Shown: positions 1 to 8,539 of the stretch, one piece after another
Numbering within the stretch: the stretch's first letter is position 1
Layout: every line of letters begins with the position of its first letter
NCBI GenBank assembly: GCA_015680685.1
Contig: MNCI01005587.1
Location: 81,253 to 110,199 of the forward strand
Direction of reading: 5' to 3'
DNA from: Gnetum montanum
Lineage: Eukaryota > Streptophyta > Gnetopsida > Gnetales > Gnetaceae
DNA: 28,947 nt
Position numbers and translations under genes: made by a program
Notes under the pieces: model-generated
What the model was told of the DNA's origin: nothing
Databases searched by the model: none
Seen by the model: the letters and a program-made list of their open reading frames with translations, nothing else

Positions 1-818
1 CAAAGGACATTCCTAGAGCCTACGGATTCTTTAAATGTAGGTTTGTCAGGGCATTAAGGGCATGAGCCTGCTTTGGGGAGGACCCACTGACATTTCTATT
101 TGGTGCACTAGTTAAATTCCTTTCCTTAACATTTTGCAATTAATTTTATTTTGTTCATTTCCATCTTGACATCCATTTCATCGATGTCTTAGTTGTCTCT
201 TTTTCTTCCTCTTTCTTGTTCTTATTCTTTCTCTACTCTTTTGCTACCAGAGGTTCACGATTAGTCATGGGGGTACGGGGCCCAAATTTTTTGATTTTCT
301 CCTAACCCCTATACCTTCGGTAGTTATCATTAATATATCTCCAGACCAGAATCAGCCATACCACAACCTAGCCAATGGACTTACACCGAAGCAAGGTATT
401 ACCACATTGAAATTCATCCACCCTTGCTAATACAAGATTGTGTTGTGTGTGCAAATGGCGATCATGCAATAACGGACCGAATCTAGAGGGAGCACTTGGA
501 ATGGAGCAGTGTTGGAAGCAGCTATGCAAAGAGCAAGATCGATGACGCGCTTACAGATGGACAATGAAAGACGTAATCTTGACGTTGGTAGCAGCAACAC
601 TTCTTTCTCTCTCTCTCTTTCTCAGCTGCCAACTAAGGCCTGATGTCAATGTAATAAGGTGTTCACCCTTGTTGTCATGAACACCAGTTTTGTTGTGTCT
701 TATAATGATGATCCGTTCACATGTCATCCCATTAGTTTTCATTGAGTCAATAATCTCATACCTTCCCAATATTATTGTAATGAACTCGAGGACAAGTTTT
801 CATTTAGTCATGGGGGTA
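1..818 (+). mobile_element. 3' internal remnant of a Ty3/gypsy element
   Basis: This stretch ends directly at the LTR that starts at 819. Its last 40 bases carry a GAACTCGAGGACAAG-type segment (about 782-796), which resembles the end of the pol reading frame in plant Ty3/gypsy elements. A purine-rich ATGGGGGTA follows, in the place expected of a polypurine tract. The translation is broken by stops, and no protein domain could be recognised upstream of the final segment. The assignment therefore rests on position and on the 3' end signature. Bases 1-250 show nothing identifiable. Confidence 0.45.
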
Positions 819-827
819 TGATGGGAC

Positions 828-879
828 GCAATATCACATGGGCCGCGATATCGCAGTCCGCCGTCATATCTATAAATAA
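828..879 (+). promoter_or_regulatory. LTR core promoter with palindromic elements
   Basis: TATAAATAA lies at 871-879. Upstream are a perfect 10-bp palindrome GCGATATCGC at 845-854 and a decayed copy GCAATATCAC at 828-837. The same arrangement occurs in the LTR at 28686, where the copies are better preserved. Transcription would be expected to start about 25-30 bp after the TATA box; that is inference. Confidence 0.65.
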
Positions 880-1044
880 GAGGCGGCTCTCCCTTGTTTC
901 CTAATCCTAAGCTAGAAGTAGGGAAACTCTAGCAGATTGATGACTCCAAAGATAGAATATTTTCCATGTGCTCGCAGTAGGAGTCCTAAAGTAAATGGAT
1001 TTTTATTCAAGCAACATTGTACCTGAACACAAGTTGTGTACAGC

Positions 1045-1050
1045 AATAAA
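1045..1050 (+). terminator. LTR polyadenylation signal AATAAA
   Basis: The hexamer lies in the block GCAATAAAGA. That block recurs in the other two LTR copies, with AATAAA at 22595-22600 and 28932-28937. It sits about 145 bp after the expected start site, which would define the end of the R region. Confidence 0.5.
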
Positions 1051-1764
1051 GATAAGCTTCTTGGATAAACCTTGCAGTGCATGGAATAGGATTTTATTAT
1101 TGTTATTTATTACATGTTATTTACTATTTTCTCTTAGTAACGCGGAATGAGTACGACTTGATTACAAGCATTTAAGGATGTGTACGGATAATCAAGGAAC
1201 GGATGCTCATCGCGATTAGATTCTCTCAACCCTTTCCTCCTAGATAAGTGTCTCAGTACGACCACTTCGAGCACGTGCGTTACGCGTGATGATCCCAGCA
1301 ACGATTAGCGTTTGGTAGCCACGGTTGCATCGGTTCAGGGTGTGTACGGTAAGTGGGAATGGATGCTGACGCTAGGTAATTTAGACTTAGTTCATTAGTT
1401 AAAGTTAGTTAGTTTCTCAACTCTTCACTCGTTAGCATAGAAGACATAAAACATAAAAGACTATAAAAATCATATACCTCAGACTTGCTTAACCATACAC
1501 CGTGACAACTACAAGTCTGGGAAGACAACGAATAATTAACCCTAAGTGTTCCATGGGGCGTGTATGCATTTAGTCTACGGAGTTCGACCGAATCGTGCGT
1601 GCGACACTCGTATCCGTATGGTTGAGTGTAGGGATATCTCGGCACTCATCAACTATAATGGATATCAACCACTTGGGTAACAAAGTCCACGAAATTTGAC
1701 CAAATCGCTAGTGAATGCTTGTGATTCGTATGGTTAGGCGTAGGGGATACCAACCACTCATCAT

Positions 1765-1782
1765 TGGCACCATTGCTAGGGA
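1765..1782 (+). other. Primer binding site, tRNA-Asp type, decayed
   Basis: TGGCACCATTGCTAGGGA starts one base after the LTR end. It matches the plant tRNA-Asp primer site used by Athila/Tat elements, TGGCGCCGTTGCCGGGGA. All four differences fall in CpG dinucleotides and are C-to-T or G-to-A changes. Confidence 0.7.
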
Positions 1783-1912
1783 CCTTAGTTTTGCTAAGTT
1801 GGCGTAATATTATTAATTAGTGGATTCATATGCAAGTGTTGTGAGGAGAACATAACGAATCATCTCTTAAAATAATAGTAAAATTTTCCAAAGGTACACT
1901 TATGTTTATTTT

Positions 1913-2130
1913 GAAATGGCTTTTGCTCATTCGAAAGAATCTACACCACATGGGATAGAAACAACAAACAAGAAGAAAGGACACAAAGGACTATCGATGA
2001 AAAGCCACAGTAAATAAAGGTCAGGTATACCTATTCAAATTCCTATTATCTGGACTTCACCTTCATCCTCCATCAAGATGAGCAATTGCATTAGAGAGAT
2101 ATCCAATAGAACAAAACCTCCTCTAATATG
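1913..2130 (+). pseudogene. Gag N-terminal fragment of Ty3/gypsy element
   Basis: The segment starts ATGGCTTTTGCTCATTCG at the same distance from the primer site as the gag start at 23281, and the two align over about 200 bp. A shared block near 2055-2090 reads as F-T-F-I-L-H-Q-D-E-Q in both. Similarity is lost near 2130, so the element is truncated to its LTR plus the first 5' internal bases. Stops and frame breaks are present and no product is expected. Confidence 0.6.
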
Positions 2131-3027
2131 TAAGCCTAGTACCTAGACAGACAATCTTGATCAAATTATGAGTACTTAGAAATCTACTTCATCATTGCCA
2201 CTAATTATTATATATCTATTTCTTACATTGCATTGTCTCTTATTTCAAGCTAACAATGTGGTATGGAGTCTTAGCTTTAATAATAAGGTATTGATTCCAA
2301 TGTCCATTGTGGAACCATAATCTTAGATTTAATATGCTACTTTTAAACATTCATGCATATCAATTACTTTGAAAAAAATTACTTGAAGAAATACAAGAAA
2401 ATAATCATCATTAGCTTAGATTTGTCCTAGTAAAATACAGTCAATTACATAAGTTCTCCTTTTTCATTTGATTCTATTAAAAACTAGATCCTAAGCCTAG
2501 ATGATAAAGGAGGATCAACATTTAGTAAAAGCCAAATGATAAAGAAAATAAATGCATACATGAATTTCAACTTTGAAGAATTGGGGGTGGGGAGGTGTCA
2601 GATCCCAAAAAGAAGTTTTATTGAAATTAAAGGTGCATCAATTACAACTTGAATAAGTCATAGGGTTAAGGGGGAGGGAAAGCTAAGAGCATTGTGACTG
2701 AAACTCAGGAAACGCCTTATAAATAAACAAGTATTAAAGGAGGAAATCCAAGTTGGAGCACAACCAAGTGTTCACACATACTGGCTTGTTACAAAATAGA
2801 ATGACAAAATTAGATGAGGCAAAGAGCTCTCAATTAAGGATAGAGAGAGTTCCAATGGTGACTCCACATAACGAAAAAGGAAGGCTTCCTTGCAGAGATT
2901 ACTAATGATAAGTGTAACTGGAACACACAGGTCTTTCCCATAGCTACAAGAGATGAACCAATTGATGATTGTCCAAATTGAACTTGGATGCTTGAGACAT
3001 GAGTTGAAAATGAGTGAGGCGAAAGAT
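2131..3027. other. Unassigned sequence between gypsy and LINE remnants
   Basis: No gene was recognised. Part of it, from about 2700 upward, may be the 3' end of the LINE on the minus strand, since reading frames there run on from 3028. A clear poly(A) tail marking the LINE end was not seen. Confidence 0.4.
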
Positions 3028-4175
3028 CTACAACTTCTCCACCCTGGTGAGCAAATATTTATTAGAATAATCAATCTTTTGAAATAGAACATTGCATCTT
3101 CGCTTCCAAATGTAATATAAAATAGTAGACCTAATAACTTTCCACGGAAAATTAAGATTAGCAGAAGTAATGTTCAAGAATTCGAAAATGGCATCCTCTT
3201 GAGATAGCTTGTATGATAGAAAAGCTTTGGAAGCCCACTTCCACACATGCTGAGCAAAGGGACAATGCCAAAATACATGGACAAAGTCATCTTGTCCACC
3301 ACATAGAGGGCAATTGGGATTGGGAATCCCTAGATATTGTAAACGTTTACCAATAGGTAGACCATGGTGGAGGAGACACTAGAGGCATTGCTTAATTTTG
3401 GGGAGGGTGGAAAGTTTCCAAATATGTTGGAAGAGAGGGATCCAAAATGTTACTGACTCTTGTTTGTGCCAATACTTATTGCAACGTTGAATGACTTCAG
3501 ATGGGTCATGCATGAGATGAAAGGGGACAAATGGCTAGTAGGGCAAGAGTTTAACCCCATTAAGCCATTGAAGGCCATGAAAAAGGCTTTGCACTGCAAC
3601 ATCAAGTTGCCAATGACCGTGGACAAAAGAGTAAATCTGAACTAGGCAATGGTTCATTGCAGCCGACTTCCCATACAAAGTGTTAAACTCGACCCCGAAA
3701 CCCAATGGCTAGCCAACCTAAGACAATTCAAGGAAATGACATCCTTTCGATACCACAAGGTAGCCACCTTAGCATTTGTGATAGCAAGGGGAGCGGGCGA
3801 TAGAGGTAACCACCACGAACACACTCTAGAGAGGATAGTAAGGTTGATATTAACGTTAGTCCAGTCAATGTAAGTGTGTAGAATTTGCCAAGCCCTCCAG
3901 ATGCTTTTGAAAACATGAGATCCAGGAAAAATGATAGTGAGGGGGGAAAGGATCCAATTGACAAAATAGATGCCTTTCCAAAAGGGCTTATTTTTAGGAA
4001 ATGCTTGATGAAGCCTTAATTGGAGGAGGGTCCTTATAATATCTTAGGCATCTAAATGCTATACCAACCACTTAACCCGGGTAATTCCTTGCTTATAGGA
4101 GTTCAAAAGACCTAAGCCACCCTTATTCTTGGGGAGAGTAACAATATTCCAAGCAACTGGATGAAATCCTTTCTA
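3028..4175 (-). pseudogene. LINE (L1-type) reverse transcriptase C-terminal remnant
   Basis: Read on the minus strand, in order, the segment shows: a block like P-K-N-K-G-G-L-G-L (about 4110-4135), typical of the region after the LINE RT fingers and palm; a W-K-L-S-T-L-P-K-I-K-Q block (about 3390-3425); and a zinc-finger-like motif C-P-L-C-G-G-Q-D-D-F-V-H-V-F-W-H-C (about 3255-3310). The last is the zf-RVT domain found at the C-terminus of plant LINE ORF2. The reading frame shifts several times and has stops, so this is a dead 5'-truncated copy. The final in-frame stretch runs 3246-3028. Confidence 0.8.
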
Positions 4176-5069
4176 AGAAATCCTTTCAACTTTGAAGAAT
4201 GACCATGAATGATGTATGGTGTCTGGTAAAGTATATATATAGTTTTCATAATTATTGATAACTGTTAACGAAAATATGACCACATTTACTCGTGAATGAA
4301 TGAATATATTTAGTGGGAAAGGCCTTTTCTCTTCTGATTTCATCCATTGTCCAAGCAAACTTAATCACATCATATGATATGACATATGTCTTAACTATTG
4401 AGGGTGGTACCTGTTGTTGGACCCAAGGTATTCATGCCATATCTTCATGATTTCACTTCACTTGCATCAAATCTTGCTTTGACAGTGTACCGTGTAGACC
4501 CCTTGTGGAAATCTTTCCCAAAATTTTATCAAAGTGTGTGTTGATAACGATGCTCTTTCCTGTAGCTTCACAAAAAACATCAAGAAATTTCCAAGCATTT
4601 TATTAACGCTTCTAGCAAATTTAAGCAAAAGCAATAATGCATTTATGCCATTTCATTTCAGTAAGACAGCAACAATATTCTGTTTCTGAAACATAAACTC
4701 TAAAAAGATATGGCTAAAAAAGGTGTTTACCGGATTGATATTTAAGGTGCCATGTACAGAAAAAGAGTAGAAACAGTCCTAGCCATCTTTCATGGTACAT
4801 AACATTTTGCCAATAGTTAATACAGAGGAGAATCAGTTCTCAAATTCATTGAGCTGTTAACAAACACCTCAGCTTTAATTTAACCTTGAGTGGTATGTTA
4901 GACTACAGTTTGTTAAACAAAGTGACCAAGTACATAACTACAGAAAGGGAAAAAAAAAAGCAGCATCTGCGATGAACACTGGAAACCAATTATTGACAGG
5001 GTTTAGCATGACATGGTACCAGCTCTGATCTCCTTGTTTCGGTTGCAGAGGAAGAGTCAGAAGTAGAAT
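4176..5069. other. Intergenic, AT-rich
   Basis: No coding sequence or repeat family was recognised. The upper end lies directly downstream of the 570-codon minus-strand gene and should hold its 3' untranslated region. Confidence 0.4.
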
Positions 5070-5075
5070 TTTATT
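5070..5075 (-). terminator. Possible polyadenylation signal overlapping the stop codon
   Basis: On the minus strand the stop codon TGA is the first part of TGAATAAAA, so an AATAAA hexamer starts on the last base of the stop. It would give an extremely short 3' untranslated region. Other AT-rich signals further down are equally possible. Confidence 0.25.
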
Positions 5076-6787
5076 CATCTGACTTTGGGCCTTTGCAAAT
5101 GATGGATGATACCCAGATTCTTGATAGCCTTGGAAAACCTAATGAGGTTGGGTCTCCTAAGAGAAACTTTGCTTGCACTGAACCTCAGGGCCTTGAGGCA
5201 GCAAAGCTGAGGGCTATCAGGGGGGCCTTCATCATCATCATCATCTGCATCAGAATCAAAGCTGTGCTTGCTGTTCCTGCTGTTCCTGAGCTTGGCTAGG
5301 GCTTTGCTTAAGCCCTTGGACCTGGAATGAGCAGCAGTACCATGATTATGCTCAGCCTGTGCATCATTGTATGCCTCCCACAGCTGGTCCATCTCCTCCT
5401 CCTGACTCATGGGGCTCTCTGCTGCAGAAGCAGAGGTGCAGCTACTACTGAGCCTGGATTTCTTATCCAGGTACCTAAGAGATTCAGTTGCAGTTGGGGG
5501 AGACAGGTGATTCACATACTTGCTCAGACCCACTCCTGGATGATCCTCATGGAACTTGCCTGCAAGTGTCTCCTTCCATCGGTTCTGCTGCTCCTCATAG
5601 AACTTGCAGGCCAGAGTTCTCTTCCAATCCTTCTCCTTTCTGCAGGACCTTGAGCCTGAGAACCCCAGATACTCTTCCTCCCACAGCCTGTCCATGGCCT
5701 GCAACTCAACTGGAAGGTTCTCACTTCCAGAAACAAATGCAGTTTCTTCTTTGCCTAGATTTGAAGTACCTCCTCCTGCAGTATCCTGGTTCTTTTTATT
5801 TTGCACTTCTACTGAATCCGAGCACTCCAAGAGGTTAAGATTTGGTTCTTCCCCTGACCCTTCCGGGATCTCACTTGGCATTGAAACTCCAGGTAATGAT
5901 CTTTTTTTTACTGGATCTGTCACTGGACTCAATTCGGCATTGGTGGATTCTCTCGAGTCTGCTTTATTTACAGTAACAACAGTCACTGCATTGTCCCCTT
6001 CTTCACCTCTGATCTCCATTTGTGGGTCTGTTGTCTCCTTAAATTTGACACCAATCGTTATCTGGGTCTCTGTTTGAGGCTTGTCCACAGGCTCTTCCAA
6101 AGGGAACTGTGCTGCTTCTATGCAATACAGTTGACCAGATTTTGCATCTGCATTTGCCGACTCTGCCATTACAGGAGATTGCTGGTCCAAATCATTGGTG
6201 GCTTTGGAGAAATTGGGCTCAGGCAATTCTTCTTCTTCTTCTTCTTCCTCATATTGCCTTTTCGTGGCCTCCACAAATGCCTCTGCAATGCTCTCCAGCA
6301 CATCTGGCACATGGAACCCCACATCACTGCCAAGCTCTGCAACCAGCTTGCCAAGCAGGAACCCCATCTTCCTGAACAGCTTGCTCTGGCTGAGATCCAT
6401 GTCCATGGTTCTTTTCCAGTCTGATAATAAACACACATCAGAGCCATTTTTAGCATGAAATGCATCATCTTCTTTCAGGCTCCTATCCCCTGGCTCCAGA
6501 AGGCTCTTCCACTGCAATTCTGCTTCCATTCTGAGCCTCTCAAGCTGAGGACCAAAACTGAATACCACCAAAATCAGCAACACAGTGGATAGAATCAAAG
6601 GACCTAGAAAACACAAGGCTCTGAGGATTTTGGGAGCCAGGAAAACGATATAGGCCATGTAAACAGGTTCCCTGCACAAAGCCCAGAATCCACCCACAAC
6701 AACTTCCCACCAGAAATCCAACAGATGCTCTGCAGCCATGCACGCCCATTCTCTCAACTTGACCACAATCATTGACAAGCCTGTCAT
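5075..6787 (-). CDS. Plant-specific membrane-anchored acidic protein, function unknown
   Basis: This is an uninterrupted 570-codon frame in a window full of stops, so it is very likely a real intronless gene. A hydrophobic region at residues 43-78 should form one or two membrane segments near the N-terminus. The rest is soluble and mostly low-complexity: a poly-Glu run at 180-187, a poly-Asp run at 514-520, and Ser-rich parts. Two similar motifs, M-D-R-L-W-E at 365 and M-D-Q-L-W-E at 466, flank a short internal repeat, W-K-R-T-L-A at 388 and W-K-E-T-L-A at 404. The C-terminus is basic and conserved-looking (C-C-L-K-A-L-R-F at 529; R-R-P-N-L-I-R-F-S-K-A at 544). From memory, this C-terminal pattern occurs in plant proteins sometimes auto-labelled 'ribosomal protein L34Ae'; nothing here resembles a ribosomal protein. 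The first in-frame ATG was chosen; a second lies five codons in. Cellular role unknown. Confidence 0.85.
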   Translation of the reverse strand: MTGLSMIVVKLREWACMAAEHLLDFWWEVVVGGFWALCREPVYMAYIVFLAPKILRALCFLGPLILSTVLLILVVFSFGPQLERLRMEAELQWKSLLEPGDRSLKEDDAFHAKNGSDVCLLSDWKRTMDMDLSQSKLFRKMGFLLGKLVAELGSDVGFHVPDVLESIAEAFVEATKRQYEEEEEEEELPEPNFSKATNDLDQQSPVMAESANADAKSGQLYCIEAAQFPLEEPVDKPQTETQITIGVKFKETTDPQMEIRGEEGDNAVTVVTVNKADSRESTNAELSPVTDPVKKRSLPGVSMPSEIPEGSGEEPNLNLLECSDSVEVQNKKNQDTAGGGTSNLGKEETAFVSGSENLPVELQAMDRLWEEEYLGFSGSRSCRKEKDWKRTLACKFYEEQQNRWKETLAGKFHEDHPGVGLSKYVNHLSPPTATESLRYLDKKSRLSSSCTSASAAESPMSQEEEMDQLWEAYNDAQAEHNHGTAAHSRSKGLSKALAKLRNSRNSKHSFDSDADDDDDEGPPDSPQLCCLKALRFSASKVSLRRPNLIRFSKAIKNLGIIHHLQRPKVR

Positions 6788-7666
6788 TCATTCAAGTAAA
6801 GTCCTACTACAGACAAAAAAGGCAAACAACTACGCCTGCAACACCATGAAATCCCTGCTGCTATTCCTGTAGTTGATTCTTCAAAAAATCCAAAACGAAT
6901 GCTACCCACAAGCAGAGAAGAATAAACAGCATGAACTTTTCTGCATTTCCCTTCCGGTTTTTCTACCCACCACAATGCAGACCAAGAACTGGCATTTCAG
7001 AAGCCTGCAAAAACGTGGCAAAAGCAGCAGTACAGCAACGATGATATTATTTTATTCAGCCCTCGAACAGATCAGATTTTTGTAGACAGATTTGTCTGCA
7101 AGAAAGCCAGCCACAGCTGGAAATTCGCAAGGAGACTTGACAAAACGCAACAGAAACAGCGTCTCTCAATTCCTCAATTCTCAACTCTCTCTAAAGCTGT
7201 TTTCATACTCGATGCTCCTCCAACTTTTGGATTCTTAAAAAACGTCACTTTATTTGCCACAATGATGCATCCAGCAGCGCATGTCTCTGAACCCCACCAT
7301 GGCTGGAACCTCCGCTCTCATCATCAATCTGGGTTTTCACTTTATCAGTCAATTCGGTTGACAAATGCCAACAGATTCATGGCTTTTTCACACCCACCAG
7401 AATGATTCTGCTGCTTCCATGTCCCTCCCTGAAATTCAGCGGATAATACCTCTCACCCACCTCCCTCAGCGCCCCTAAGTTGTGGTCATTTAGGTGGAAC
7501 TATTTTAAGGGTATTTATCATTATTTATGATTAGGGCAGACGGGCAAGAGAAAAGTATTATTGAGTAAAAGCAGATACACAGACATTTGCAACGTACAAG
7601 TCTTCCATGAATGGAAGGACGAGAGAGAGAAAAAGTTAGGAAAAGTTGTGTGGGCCTGGGTTGCCA
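6788..7666. other. Upstream flank of the 570-codon gene
   Basis: This stretch must hold the 5' leader and promoter of the minus-strand gene, but no convincing TATA box could be placed. An out-of-frame ATG lies four bases upstream of the chosen start (ATGAATG, 6791-6785). Nothing else coding was recognised. Confidence 0.4.
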
Positions 7667-7927
7667 TCAATCAAGCAAAGAGATAATCATGAACATTGAC
7701 CTCACCAGTACCACTGCTTCTTCTTCTTCTTGTGATTGTGGATGAGTCTGCTTGTCAAAGGACCAACCTTCGGTCTTTTCTTTGATTCTTTCAATACTTT
7801 CCAATTGGCCCGAATCTTTCGGATCCAAAGATAAAGCATACAAGTGATTACATGAGCCACACAGAGCACTCTTTAGGTTTTGTAGAGCTCTAGTGCAGTC
7901 TTTTGTCTTGCTCTGGAGATTGGTCAT
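7667..7927 (-). CDS. Small hypothetical ORF, 86 codons
   Basis: The frame starts at ATG 7927 and ends TGA at 7667. The product is hydrophilic and of mixed composition, with cysteines at about residues 11, 23 and 26, a run of Glu at about 68-71 and a hydrophobic end. The composition looks more protein-like than the surrounding AT-rich DNA, and it lies between the 570-codon gene and a tandem repeat. I do not recognise a family. It could be one exon of a larger gene, a recently decayed gene, or chance. Confidence 0.3.
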   Translation of the reverse strand: MTNLQSKTKDCTRALQNLKSALCGSCNHLYALSLDPKDSGQLESIERIKEKTEGWSFDKQTHPQSQEEEEAVVLVRSMFMIISLLD

Positions 7928-7959
7928 CTTTGAGAGAGATTGAAATTTTAATGGATAGT

Positions 7960-8500
7960 AGATATATTATGAGTTTTTAAAATAATATTAAGAAAATTAT
8001 TTAGCAAGATTAGAAGGCAGATCAACTGCATACCCTACTTATGTCAGATTGATGGTGTACGGGAATGAAAATAACATTAAATTTTGATGGACAATGAAGG
8101 TACATTAGGAATTTTAAAAATATTGTTAAAAAACTACTTAATAAGATTGGAAGGCAGATCAAATATACTCCCTACTTATATCAGATTGGTTGGATGTCCC
8201 AGAATGAAAATGACATGATATACATTATGAGCTTTGAAAATATTATTAAAAAAATTACTTTATAAGATTGGAAGGCAAAACTACATACCCTCTTTATGTC
8301 AGATTCATTATGCATCAGAGAATGAAAATGAAATGAAATTTTGATGNTTTATGTCAGATTCATTATGCATCAGAGAATGAAAATGAAATGAAATTTTGAT
8401 GAACAATGAACATACATTATGAGCTTTGAAAATATTAATAAGAAAATTACGAAGGCAGATGAAGGCAGATGAACTAAATGTCCTACTTATATGTAATATC
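7960..8500. repeat. Degenerate tandem repeat, unit about 120-137 bp
   Basis: Three full units and a fourth partial unit share, in order, an AATATTATTAA-type block (near 7980, 8115, 8236 and 8427), AAGATTGGAAGGCAGAT, a CCCTACTTATGTCAGATT block, and AGAATGAAAATGA. Spacing of the first block is about 137, 121 and 191 bp. The last value includes a roughly 54-bp duplication around the N at 8347. The units have drifted considerably, so the array is old. Confidence 0.75.
8293..8400. other. Assembly gap (single N) flanked by identical direct repeats
   Basis: About 54 bases ending TTTTGATG, immediately left of the N at 8347, are repeated exactly immediately right of it. This looks like two contigs whose overlapping ends were joined by one N instead of being merged. 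The true sequence probably has one copy. Confidence 0.75.
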
Positions 8501-8539
8501 CTACCCATAGATACACGGTAGACAAATCAAAGACCATTG

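Larger units (their letters stand above)
819..1763 (+). repeat. LTR of Ty3/gypsy (Athila/Tat-like) element, complete
   Basis: The LTR begins TGATGGGACGC and ends ACTCATCA, so it has TG...CA termini over 945 bp. Its start matches the LTR at 28686 and its body matches those at about 22500-23131 and 28686-28947. The shared blocks include the TATA box at 871, the GCAGTAGGAGTCCTA block near 973 and the AATAAA at 1045. U3 is very short, with TATA only about 50 bp from the left edge, and U5 is long. The last 70 bases repeat the segment at about 1580-1652. A PPT-like run lies immediately left and a primer site immediately right. Confidence 0.8.

Noticed and set aside
819-1763. Solo LTR interpretation
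   Set aside because: A primer site and gag start follow at the right edge and a polypurine tract precedes the left edge, so it is attached to internal sequence on both sides.
3460-3964. Plus- and minus-strand frames of 61-78 codons
   Set aside because: They lie in the decayed LINE; the minus frames are pieces of it and the plus frames are its shadows.
5093-6458. Several plus-strand frames of 60-157 codons opposite the 570-codon gene
   Set aside because: They are shadow frames of a GC-richer coding region, with low-complexity Ser/Leu products mirroring the Glu/Gln codons on the other strand.
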